Shown here piece by piece: positions 15,767-23,919 of a stretch of DNA of 64,000 nt; within the stretch, counting starts at the first letter, position 1; each line of letters opens with the position of its first letter. The notes under the pieces were generated by a model, which was not told where the DNA came from, made no database searches, and saw only the letters and a list, made by a program, of their open reading frames with translations. The stretch is from assembly GCA_964360255.1 (NCBI GenBank), contig CAYHVK010000016.1, positions 9,712 through 73,711 on the forward strand, in the 5' to 3' direction. This DNA is from CAYHVK01 sp964360255 (GTDB taxonomy: Bacteria > Bdellovibrionota > Bdellovibrionia > Bdellovibrionales > UBA1609). The position numbers and the translations under genes are program-made.

Positions 15767-16831
15767 ATGGCTGAAGGTAATGATCAAGAAAAGACCGAAG
15801 ACCCAACGCCTCAGCGGCGTGAGGACTTTCGTCGTCGAGGTCAAATAGCTCAGAGCAAAGAGATTGGTTCAGTATTTATTTTGCTGGCCAGCATGATTGC
15901 TATCTGGGCACTTTCACGCTTTTTCTTAATTCAATTGCATGAAGTGTTTACGCGTTCGTTCACTGACTTCGTTATTATGTCAGCTCGGCAGGAGGACTGG
16001 TTTGCAGCAATTAAATTTGCTGCCACTAAGGCTGCTCTTATTATTATCCCTCTCGGTTCTGTTCTTTGGTTGATCGGTGTAGCGGGTTCAGTTGTACAGG
16101 TTGGTTTTGTATCAAGTGAAGAAGCTTTAAAATTTGATTTAACTCGTTTAAATCCAGTTCAAGGTTTCTTCAAGATCGCAAGCTTACGTTCACTTGTCGA
16201 GGGTGCGAAATCGGTTATTAAAGTTTGTATTGTTTCAACGATTGTTTATTTGGTTCTTAAGTCTGAAGTTCACCAGCTTCCTCACCTCATGCATTTTAAT
16301 ATTGAGCAACTCATGACCTACTTAGGCACGATATCGTTAAAGCTTTTCGGCGGTGTGATTGCTTTTATGGGTATTTTGGCCGGCGCCGACTACTTCTTTC
16401 AGTGGTGGGAATTAGAGAAGCAAATGCGCATGACGAAACAAGAAGTTAAAGAAGAAATTAAATCTCGAGAAGGTGACCCGATGATTCGGGCCCGAATTCG
16501 TAAATTACAGCGCGAGATGTCTCAGCGCCGTATGATGGATGACGTAAAGAAAGCCGATGTTATCATCACGAATCCAACCCACATTGCAGTGGCAATTCGA
16601 TACTCGGCGAATATGGCCGCCCCGCAAATTATTGCGAAGGGCGCTGGCGAAATTGCTGAGAAAATCAAAGAAGTGGCGCGTGAACATAAAATTCCTATTA
16701 TGGAAAATAAACCGCTCGCTCGTACGATTTACAAAACCATTAAAATCGGTCAAGCCATTCCGCGCGAGCTTTACACAGCTGTTGCGGAAGTCTTGTCATA
16801 CATCTACCGATTGAAAAAGAAGAGGTTTTAA
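15767..16831 (+). CDS. flhB: Flagellar export substrate-switch protein FlhB
   Basis: The 354-residue protein begins EKTEDPTPQRREDFRRRGQ, has four membrane helices and a cytoplasmic domain with the self-cleavage motif NPTH at residues 269-272. Cleavage between Asn and Pro lets FlhB switch export from rod/hook to filament substrates. The gene sits 9 bases after fliR and 3 before flhA. Confidence 0.97.
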   Translation: MAEGNDQEKTEDPTPQRREDFRRRGQIAQSKEIGSVFILLASMIAIWALSRFFLIQLHEVFTRSFTDFVIMSARQEDWFAAIKFAATKAALIIIPLGSVLWLIGVAGSVVQVGFVSSEEALKFDLTRLNPVQGFFKIASLRSLVEGAKSVIKVCIVSTIVYLVLKSEVHQLPHLMHFNIEQLMTYLGTISLKLFGGVIAFMGILAGADYFFQWWELEKQMRMTKQEVKEEIKSREGDPMIRARIRKLQREMSQRRMMDDVKKADVIITNPTHIAVAIRYSANMAAPQIIAKGAGEIAEKIKEVAREHKIPIMENKPLARTIYKTIKIGQAIPRELYTAVAEVLSYIYRLKKKRF

Positions 16832-16834
16832 AAA

Positions 16835-18934
16835 ATGGAACAGATTTATCAGTTTTTAAAACGATTTGAAAGATTGTCAAAAAATACAGATTTAATGATG
16901 GCTGGTGGCTTGATTGCTATCATGGCAGTGATGTTGGTACCACTACCAGCGTTTATGATCGATATCTCTCTTACACTTTCTATCGCCATTTCTCTTTTAA
17001 TTCTACTCGTAGCTTTATATACAACGAAGCCCCTCGATTTCAGTATTTTCCCAAGTTTGTTGTTAATTACGACGCTTTTTCGACTCGCATTAAACGTAGC
17101 TACGACTCGTATTATTTTGACTGAAGGTCATAATGGTCACCAAGCGGCAGGCCAGGTCGTATCGGCTTTCGGTAGCTATGTTGTTGGTAACAACTATGTG
17201 ATCGGTTTTATTGTCTTCGTAATTCTCGTTGTTATTAACTTTATCGTGGTAACAAAAGGTGCTGGCCGCGTGGCGGAAGTAGCAGCACGTTTCACGTTAG
17301 ATGCAATGCCTGGTAAACAAATGTCGATCGATGCAGATTTAAATGCCGGCTTGATCAATGAAAAAGAAGCTCGTCGTCGCAGAAAAGAAATCGAACGTGA
17401 AGCCGACTTCTACGGAGCGATGGACGGTTCTAGTAAATTCGTGCGTGGTGATGCTATCGCCGGTATTATTATTACATTAGTCAACGTCGTCGGTGGTCTC
17501 TTGATTGGTGTGATTCAACGGGGTCTCGATCTTTCAACTGCTGCTCAATATTATACGATGTTAACAATCGGTGACGGTCTTGTGACGCAAATACCAGCAC
17601 TTATTATTTCAGTTGCTGCCGGTATGGTTGTCACTCGAGCTGGTTCTGAAAATGACATCGGCCAAGATGTAAGTGATCAGTTATTCCTTAAGCCGCGCGC
17701 TGTAATTATCACGGGCGTGATTATCGGTTTGCTGGGGATGATTCCGAATCTGCCGGGTCTTCCGTTCTTTATTATGTCGGCTGTTATGATTTCAATTGGC
17801 TGGGTGATTTCTAAAAACGACGATGAGAAGAAATCAATTGAAGCGAAGAGCCAGCAAGATGAAGCCACAAAACCTAAAAAAGAAGTGATTGAAAATCTTC
17901 TACCGCTCGATCTTGTAGAGCTAGAGGTGGGCTACGCTCTTATTAATATTGTTGAGTCGAATCAATCTGGTGACTTATTAGAGAGAATCGTGTCCATTCG
18001 CAAGCAGTTTGCTTTAGATTTAGGTATTATTGTTCCGAGCATTCATATTCGTGACAATCTACAGCTCAATCCGGGTGAGTATCGTCTTCTTATCAAAGGC
18101 AATAAAGTCGCTGGTGGAACTCTTCGCCCAGACTGCATGCTTGCAATGGATCCGGGCAATGTAACTTCGCATGTTGAAGGTATTAAAACAAAAGAGCCGG
18201 CATTCGGACTTGATGCTCTTTGGATCGGTAAAATGCAGAAAGAAGAAGCTGAAATCGCAGGTTACACTGTGGTTGATCTTCCCACTGTTATGGCCACTCA
18301 TATTACTGAAATTGTTCGCACTCACGCGCATGAACTTCTTGGCCGTCAAGAAGTGGATAGCCTTGTTGAGAACCTCAAGAAGACTTATCCGAAAGTGGTG
18401 GAAGAGCTTATTCCGGCGCTTTTACCTTTGGGCTCTGTGGTTAAAGTTCTTCAGAACTTACTTCGCGAACAGGTTTCTATTCGTGATTTACGTACAGTGT
18501 TCGAAACTCTTTCAGACGAAGCTCATCGTAGCAAAGACCCTGAGATACTGACGGAGTCAGTTCGTAAGGCCTTAGCTCGCGGTATCACGCGTAAGTATGT
18601 AACAGATGATGGCTCTATCCAGGTGATCACAATGGGTCGTCGTTTAGAAGAAATCGTTTCAAACTCACTCTTACAGACTGAGCAAGGCGTGCAGTTGGTT
18701 ATGGATCCGCAATCAGCGAATACTATGATCACCAACATAGCGAACACAATTGAGCGTCACCCTGAAATCGCAGGGCAGCCAATTTTACTTACGAGCCCAA
18801 CAGCTCGCAGACATATTTTCAAATTAACTTCGCGGTTTATCCCGCAGTTGATCGTTCTGTCGCATAGTGAAATCTCAGCCGAAGCCTCTATCAGCTCGGT
18901 TGGTCAAGTCGAGGTGATGGCAAATGCAGGTTAG
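16835..18934 (+). CDS. flhA: Flagellar export gate protein FlhA
   Basis: The 699-residue protein has about eight N-terminal membrane helices, the conserved FHIPEP-type region (TRAGRVAEVAARFTLDAMPG is the matching segment, here KGAGRVAEVAARFTLDAM), and a large cytoplasmic domain from about residue 340 that forms a nonameric ring docking chaperone-substrate complexes. FlhA couples proton motive force to export. The 3' end overlaps flhF by 11 bases. Confidence 0.97.
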   Translation: MEQIYQFLKRFERLSKNTDLMMAGGLIAIMAVMLVPLPAFMIDISLTLSIAISLLILLVALYTTKPLDFSIFPSLLLITTLFRLALNVATTRIILTEGHNGHQAAGQVVSAFGSYVVGNNYVIGFIVFVILVVINFIVVTKGAGRVAEVAARFTLDAMPGKQMSIDADLNAGLINEKEARRRRKEIEREADFYGAMDGSSKFVRGDAIAGIIITLVNVVGGLLIGVIQRGLDLSTAAQYYTMLTIGDGLVTQIPALIISVAAGMVVTRAGSENDIGQDVSDQLFLKPRAVIITGVIIGLLGMIPNLPGLPFFIMSAVMISIGWVISKNDDEKKSIEAKSQQDEATKPKKEVIENLLPLDLVELEVGYALINIVESNQSGDLLERIVSIRKQFALDLGIIVPSIHIRDNLQLNPGEYRLLIKGNKVAGGTLRPDCMLAMDPGNVTSHVEGIKTKEPAFGLDALWIGKMQKEEAEIAGYTVVDLPTVMATHITEIVRTHAHELLGRQEVDSLVENLKKTYPKVVEELIPALLPLGSVVKVLQNLLREQVSIRDLRTVFETLSDEAHRSKDPEILTESVRKALARGITRKYVTDDGSIQVITMGRRLEEIVSNSLLQTEQGVQLVMDPQSANTMITNIANTIERHPEIAGQPILLTSPTARRHIFKLTSRFIPQLIVLSHSEISAEASISSVGQVEVMANAG

Positions 18935-20474
18935 AAAATTTGAAGCTAGAACTATTAAAGAAGCAATAGAGCTCGTTAAGCTCGAGCTCGGACCCGATGC
19001 CATTATTCTCTCGGCAAAAGAGAATGTAAAAAAATTCGGTTTGATGGGCGAATCAAGTGTTGAAGTGACGGCGGCAGTCTCAGAGACACAGCTCCACGCT
19101 AAAAAATTAGCTGAGCGCAAAATGAATCTTAAGACTCGTGAGAGTTTTGTGAATTCAACAGCTAAAAGACAGAGAAAATTTATTGATGCTTCGACCCTTT
19201 CAGATGCTGCTGGTCATTCAGGAGGCATGGAGATGTACGCTTCTGATCAACAACAGAGTCCAGCACCCAAGCCTCAGAAGCGCGCAGGCATTACGCAAGC
19301 TCGTTATGTAGATATCGATGAAGAAGAAATGCAGGCGGCTCCAGCAACTCAGTCGACTTATTCTCCCAATGCCGCTCGTCAGGCAGCTGCAACAACAGCG
19401 GCTTTAAGACAAGCAACGCAAAATGCTCAAGCTAATGAGGCAGCTCATATGGCTGCGCAGAATGCGGCAGCCCAGAAGGCCTCGGCCCAAGCAGCAGCTT
19501 ATGCGGCTGAGCAGAATGCTCCAGCTCCGGCAAGAAGACAGTCTTCATCTGATTCAGTTCAAGTCATGGCGCTTAAAAATGAAATCGACAATTTAAAGGC
19601 TATGGTTGAGCGCTTTCAGAAGGTTCCACAGAATTTTATCTCTATGCACCCGGGTGCTGAAGAAGGAATTCCGTTTGAGCTCAGCCCTATGTTTAAGAAG
19701 CTTGAGGAGTCGGGTCTTGCGATCAATCACATCTGCGACATCCTAAGATATGCGAACGATACACTTCCACCAGAGCACAAAAAGAAACGTGCTTTCGTAG
19801 AAGGCTGGGTGATTCGTTATATGCTCGATCAGATTATTGTGAACGAAAAACCTATGCAGGGTCGCTTCCACGTCTTCTTCGGTGCTACTGGCCAAGGTAA
19901 AACTTCGACAGTTGTTAAAATGGCGAGCCACTTGGTTCTTAAAGAAAAGAAAAAAGTAGCTGTATTCACTGGTGATATTTTCAAAGTGGGCGCGAAAGAG
20001 CAGCTTAAAACTTACTGTCAGATTTTAAATATCCCGTTCGGCGTTATGAAGCAGGCTTCTGACTGGCGTGAGTACGAGCCACTCCTCAAGAACATGGATT
20101 ATATTTTCTTTGATACGGCAGGTACGAATTTAAAAAGCGGTGCTGATCTTGATCGCTTGCGCGCCATGATGCCAATCACGAATGATAAAGTAGCGCTTCA
20201 CTATGTGCAGTCGGCTTTAGCACGTGATGCCGACGCATTCGAAATTGCTGATCGTTTTAAAATTCTAGGTTTCCAGGATGTTATCTTCACACGACTTGAT
20301 GAGGCCGTTCAGCAGGGCCTTATTTACAACTTCCAGAAACGTTACGATGTTCCGCTTCATTCATTTGGTATCGGTTCACATATTCCAGAAGATTTTGAAT
20401 TTGCATCTAAAGAAAGAGTGGTTGATATGATTTTTAACCTCTCGAAGACACTAAAAGAAAGAGGTCAATCATGA
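18924..20474 (+). CDS. flhF: Polar flagellum placement GTPase FlhF
   Basis: The 516-residue protein has an N-terminal B domain (MQVRKFEARTIKEAIELVK), an Ala/Gln-rich linker around residues 130-210, and an SRP-type NG GTPase domain with P-loop GATGQGKT at 320-327, FFDTAGTN (switch) and TRLDEA near the end. FlhF marks the pole and recruits the first basal-body parts. It overlaps flhA by 11 bases and flhG by 4 (ATGA), so expression is coupled. Confidence 0.95.
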   Translation: MQVRKFEARTIKEAIELVKLELGPDAIILSAKENVKKFGLMGESSVEVTAAVSETQLHAKKLAERKMNLKTRESFVNSTAKRQRKFIDASTLSDAAGHSGGMEMYASDQQQSPAPKPQKRAGITQARYVDIDEEEMQAAPATQSTYSPNAARQAAATTAALRQATQNAQANEAAHMAAQNAAAQKASAQAAAYAAEQNAPAPARRQSSSDSVQVMALKNEIDNLKAMVERFQKVPQNFISMHPGAEEGIPFELSPMFKKLEESGLAINHICDILRYANDTLPPEHKKKRAFVEGWVIRYMLDQIIVNEKPMQGRFHVFFGATGQGKTSTVVKMASHLVLKEKKKVAVFTGDIFKVGAKEQLKTYCQILNIPFGVMKQASDWREYEPLLKNMDYIFFDTAGTNLKSGADLDRLRAMMPITNDKVALHYVQSALARDADAFEIADRFKILGFQDVIFTRLDEAVQQGLIYNFQKRYDVPLHSFGIGSHIPEDFEFASKERVVDMIFNLSKTLKERGQS

Positions 20475-21313
20475 GCGCGAGTTTTGACTCTAACTCGGTA
20501 GCTAACGTATTAACGAAAACCATCAGCATTACATCTGGTAAGGGCGGAGTGGGTAAATCCACACTGGTGACAAATCTGTCATTAGCTCTCGCGCAGAAGA
20601 ACAAAAAAATTCTGATCCTTGATGGTGATTTAGGCTTAGCCAATGTGGACATTATGTTCGGCGTTCGCTCAACCGGCTCAGTTGAGCAAGTGCTGAGTGG
20701 CTCACGTGGCATCGATGAAATTATCATCGATGTGGCTGAGAACATTTCATTAATACCTGGTGGGAGTGGAATTTACGGCTTACAAAATACTTCATTGATT
20801 CAGAAGAAAATGCTGCTGGATCAAATCAGTCAATTGCCGACACCTTACGATTATATGCTGATTGATACGGCTTCGGGCATCGATGACAATGTTCTTTATT
20901 TAAACTCAGCCGCGCATGAAGTGGTTGTGGTTTTAACACCTGATCCATCAAGCTTGGCTGATGCCTATGCGCTCATCAAGGTGATGAATAAGAAGTATCA
21001 AGAGAGAAAATTCTCGATTGTGGCGAACCTTTGCAACGACGAAAAAGAAGGCCTAGCCCTATTTAAACGTCTCAGCGATGTGAGTCAGAAGTTCCTTAAC
21101 GTAAGTCTAGATTACAAGGGATTCATTCCTGCGGATGCAGACCTGCGAAAGGCAACAAAGTCGCAACAATTGATCTTACGTGAAATGCCGAATGCATCTT
21201 CGGCCCAGGCCATTCGCAAGCTGGCTGAAAAATTGAGTGTTTTCAATGGGGTGTCGAACCTTAAAGGTGGCATGCAGTTTTTCTGGGAGCAGCTCGCAGG
21301 GGTCGCTTCTTAA
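20471..21313 (+). CDS. flhG: MinD-like flagellar number regulator FlhG (FleN/YlxH)
   Basis: The 280-residue ATPase has the deviant Walker A SGKGGVGKS at residues 22-30, ILDGDLGLANVDIMFG and LIDTASGID. FlhG stimulates FlhF GTP hydrolysis and restrains flagellar number; in several polar flagellates it also antagonises the sigma-54 activator, which suits the promoter upstream of this operon. Start overlaps the flhF stop. Confidence 0.95.
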   Translation: MSASFDSNSVANVLTKTISITSGKGGVGKSTLVTNLSLALAQKNKKILILDGDLGLANVDIMFGVRSTGSVEQVLSGSRGIDEIIIDVAENISLIPGGSGIYGLQNTSLIQKKMLLDQISQLPTPYDYMLIDTASGIDDNVLYLNSAAHEVVVVLTPDPSSLADAYALIKVMNKKYQERKFSIVANLCNDEKEGLALFKRLSDVSQKFLNVSLDYKGFIPADADLRKATKSQQLILREMPNASSAQAIRKLAEKLSVFNGVSNLKGGMQFFWEQLAGVAS

Positions 21314-21389
21314 GCGAATCGCAAGTCAGGACTGTTATGGAGTGTTTCGGTTTGCTACACTTTTTGTATAGGGATAGGGGTACGGGGAT

Positions 21390-22193
21390 ATGAGTAAAAC
21401 TGCTACGGCTGCAAAGGCTAGCGTTCTTCTTAATAAATATAAAGAAGAGCCTACAAAACTAACGCCCGCACAAAAAGACAAGTTGATTATGGAGTACGCG
21501 CCATTAATCAAATTCATCGCGCAAAAAATCGCGGTGCGCTTGCCATCTCATATCGAACTTGATGACTTGATCTCAAGTGGTGTGATCGGCCTTATGGATG
21601 CCATCGAAAAATACGATCCAAAACGTGATAATAAATTTAAGACTTATGCTGAGTTCCGTGTGCGTGGTGCGATTCTTGATGAATTGCGTGCACAAGATTG
21701 GGTTCCGCGCTCTGTTCGTGATAAAGCCAAATTATTAGATAAAACAATGGTTCAACTAGAAAGCGAATTAGGCCGTGCTGCCACTGATGAAGAAGTATCA
21801 GCTCGCCTGGGCGTTTCTATGGACGAGTTCTATGACCTTGTGAACCAAGTGCGCCCCGTGAGTGTTCTTTCAATTGATGAAGCGAACACCTTCTCAAGCG
21901 TAGATAAAATGTCGATTTTAAATCTTCTTGAAAGCTGTAAGCTCAACAATCCCTTCAATCAGCTCAATGTTAAGTCGGTGAAAGCCGTAGTAACAAAAGC
22001 CATTGAAGAATTGCCAGAGCGTCAGCGTCTTGTGCTCTCTTTATATTATTACGAAGACCTCAACCTCAAAGACATCGGTAAAATCTTGCGCGTAACTGAG
22101 AGCCGCGTATCGCAATTACATGCGCAGGCGATTACACGTTTACGTGCGAAGTTGTCTCAACATTTTGAAGAGACTGAAGCTGAAGCGGTTTAA
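21390..22193 (+). CDS. fliA: Flagellar sigma factor FliA (sigma-28)
   Basis: The 267-residue protein has sigma regions 2 (DLISSGVIGLMDAIEKYD, KTYAEFRVRGAILDELR, DWVPRSVR), 3 and 4 (LPERQRLVLSLYYYEDLNLK, VTESRVSQLHAQAI). It directs RNA polymerase to late flagellar genes and is normally held by FlgM. A 76-base gap follows flhG; a G-rich ribosome site lies just before the ATG. No strong separate promoter is evident, so it is probably read as the last gene of the operon. Confidence 0.94.
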   Translation: MSKTATAAKASVLLNKYKEEPTKLTPAQKDKLIMEYAPLIKFIAQKIAVRLPSHIELDDLISSGVIGLMDAIEKYDPKRDNKFKTYAEFRVRGAILDELRAQDWVPRSVRDKAKLLDKTMVQLESELGRAATDEEVSARLGVSMDEFYDLVNQVRPVSVLSIDEANTFSSVDKMSILNLLESCKLNNPFNQLNVKSVKAVVTKAIEELPERQRLVLSLYYYEDLNLKDIGKILRVTESRVSQLHAQAITRLRAKLSQHFEETEAEAV

Positions 22194-22218
22194 GCGCGAG
22201 CTTGTCTCGCGCTTTTGT
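22194..22218 (+). terminator. Intrinsic terminator of the flagellar operon
   Basis: A 7-bp GC-rich stem (22194-22200 with 22206-22212), 5-base loop and TTTT follow immediately after the fliA stop. Confidence 0.85.
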
Positions 22219-22265
22219 GACCACAATTATCTATTTCACGCGGCGGTATTGCTCCCAAGACGAAG

Positions 22266-22360
22266 CAACCGTATTCAGCAAAATAGACTCCGCTATCCAT
22301 TAATTTAGATTTAAAAAAGAAAATACAGGCAGCTAAGGCCTATTTTGCTGAATACGGTTG
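22266..22360. repeat. Element with 21-bp perfect terminal inverted repeats
   Basis: Arms 22266-22286 and 22340-22360 are perfect reverse complements separated by 53 A/T-rich bases, 95 bp overall, between the convergent fliA and rpoH genes. No coding capacity, and no obvious target-site duplication. The inner stretch also carries a small terminator for the reverse strand. Confidence 0.9.
22313..22341 (-). terminator. Weak intrinsic terminator of rpoH
   Basis: On the reverse strand a short stem (22338-22341 with 22327-22330) is followed by a T-rich run (22326-22313), just downstream of the rpoH stop. Confidence 0.5.
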
Positions 22361-22367
22361 TCTAAGC

Positions 22368-23513
22368 TCACTCTTCCGCGCTGACCATTTGCTTACGAAG
22401 TTTATCCATCACTCGCCCTTCAAGTTGGCGGGCGGCTTCGCGGGTCATTTTATACTTGTCGCCGATTTCTTGTAGGGTCATAGGTTCGTCCGACAACAAG
22501 CGATTTTCTAAAACAAAAAGTTCTCGATCATTTAAATGTGGACGAATAATATCGAGTTGCTCGCGTAAAATACTCAACTCCTCAGCATGTCCAACGGCAT
22601 CGTCGGGCATGACCTCAGAAGCATCAGCCTGCATATCAATCAGGGTCGAATTGCTGTCATCGCTGGTTGGTGTGCTTAAGCTCAGATCGCGTTTCAAAAC
22701 GCGCTCACCCATAGCTTTCACTTCTGCCTCTGGAATCCCAAGGCGGCCACTGAGCTGTGCGATACCGGCCTCGAAGCCCATGCGCTCCAGTTGATCGCGC
22801 TGACGTTGAAGTTCATAAAATAATTTTCGCTGTGTAGCTGTAGTGCCAATGCGAACCATTGAGTAGTGACGCATGAGGTGCTCTTGAATCTGCCCACGAA
22901 TCCACCAAACCGCATAGGTGATCAAACGTGCACCTTTGTACGGATTGAACTCTTTCACCGCTTGCATAAGCCCCACGTTACCTTCTTGAATTAAATCAAT
23001 AAGGCGAGCTCCGAACTTTGTATATTCAGAAGCCACTTTCACAACGAAACGTAAATTTGAAGTGACAAGTTTTTGGGCTGCTTCGCGATCACCGTGTTCA
23101 CGATAGCGAACGGCTAAATCATGCTCCTCTTCTTTTGTGAGAAGGGGGTATTTGCGAAGTTCAGCCATATATCGAGCTAGTGGATCGGCCGGTACTAAGC
23201 CGGGGCCATCATCAGAGGCTAAATCTGTTTTTGTTTTCTTACCAATCGCCTTTTTAAGTTTTGTGGCGGGCTTTAAAAGATCTTCAGAAATTAAACCGTT
23301 CGTGACATCAATATCGGCTAGAACACCGTCATCAACAGGTGGAACAAATTCGCCCTCGATAATTTCAGGCTCTAAGACTTCAGCTTCAAGAATTGTTGGG
23401 GCCGGAATTTTTATTTTGGATTTAGATGGGCTGGCTTTCGCTGATTTGGCATCAGCGCCACTAGTTTTAGGCTTTTTAGCCGTTCTTTTTTTTTCAGGCT
23501 TCTTCTTGGCCAT
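22368..23513 (-). CDS. rpoH: RpoH-type (sigma-32) sigma factor with basic N-terminal extension
   Basis: The 381-residue protein has sigma-70 family regions: DPLARYMAELRKYPLL (region 1.2), LVTSNLRFVVKVASEY and DLIQEGNVGLMQAV (region 2), and a C-terminal region 4 with MTLQEIGDKYKMTREAARQ. QRKLFYEL at residues 228-235 corresponds to the RpoH box that sets heat-shock sigma factors apart from RpoD and RpoS. Residues 1-105 are an added Lys/Ala/Pro-rich tail not seen in the roughly 285-residue enterobacterial protein. It should direct heat-shock or envelope-stress genes. The start has a GGAAG ribosome site. Confidence 0.88.
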   Translation of the reverse strand: MAKKKPEKKRTAKKPKTSGADAKSAKASPSKSKIKIPAPTILEAEVLEPEIIEGEFVPPVDDGVLADIDVTNGLISEDLLKPATKLKKAIGKKTKTDLASDDGPGLVPADPLARYMAELRKYPLLTKEEEHDLAVRYREHGDREAAQKLVTSNLRFVVKVASEYTKFGARLIDLIQEGNVGLMQAVKEFNPYKGARLITYAVWWIRGQIQEHLMRHYSMVRIGTTATQRKLFYELQRQRDQLERMGFEAGIAQLSGRLGIPEAEVKAMGERVLKRDLSLSTPTSDDSNSTLIDMQADASEVMPDDAVGHAEELSILREQLDIIRPHLNDRELFVLENRLLSDEPMTLQEIGDKYKMTREAARQLEGRVMDKLRKQMVSAEE

Positions 23514-23534
23514 GGCCGATCTTCCTAAGCAGAC

Positions 23535-23840
23535 TTACGCAAAAACTTCGTTGAGTTTCTTCTCGAGAGTCTTTTGCACCATGCCTTTGGCTAAAGCCAA
23601 TGTGAACGGAAGGTCCACAGTGATTTCAACTGTCGAGCCCGTCGCTGCTGGTGCTATTTTGAGATTAGCCGTAAAAAGTTTACCCTTGGCTTCGCCTGTT
23701 AACGTGCTCTCATTGAACTGACACTGGTAGCTAGGGTCTAGCTTCTTAAGGTCTTCGTTCTTCGCTAGCATGTCTGAGACTTTGGTAAAGGCATCTTTTG
23801 GGCTATTTGAGATGGTTTTTTGTACGGTAACTTTAGGCAT
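23535..23840 (-). CDS. Small polyhydroxyalkanoic-acid-system-like protein
   Basis: From the ATG at 23840 the protein has 101 residues; an ATG at 23864 would add eight. Its layout (an N-terminal strand KVTVQKTISNSP, a helix, several strands and the closing ALAKGMVQKTLEKKLNEVF) resembles the small family annotated as putative polyhydroxyalkanoic acid system proteins, whose role is not established. It is just upstream of rpoH on the same strand (21-base gap), so co-transcription is likely. Assignment is by overall shape and is moderate. Confidence 0.55.
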   Translation of the reverse strand: MPKVTVQKTISNSPKDAFTKVSDMLAKNEDLKKLDPSYQCQFNESTLTGEAKGKLFTANLKIAPAATGSTVEITVDLPFTLALAKGMVQKTLEKKLNEVFA

Positions 23841-23919
23841 AGACAAAAACCATAGCACCACCATCTTGATCTGTCGAGGCAGACATGCGAAATTAGTCCT
23901 TTATAAGCGAGGCGTTTAA

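Noticed and set aside
22368..23513. Primary sigma factor RpoD or stationary sigma factor RpoS
   Set aside because: Regions 2 and 4 fit the whole family, but the QRKLFYEL box and core length fit RpoH; no region 1.1 or long non-conserved insert of RpoD.
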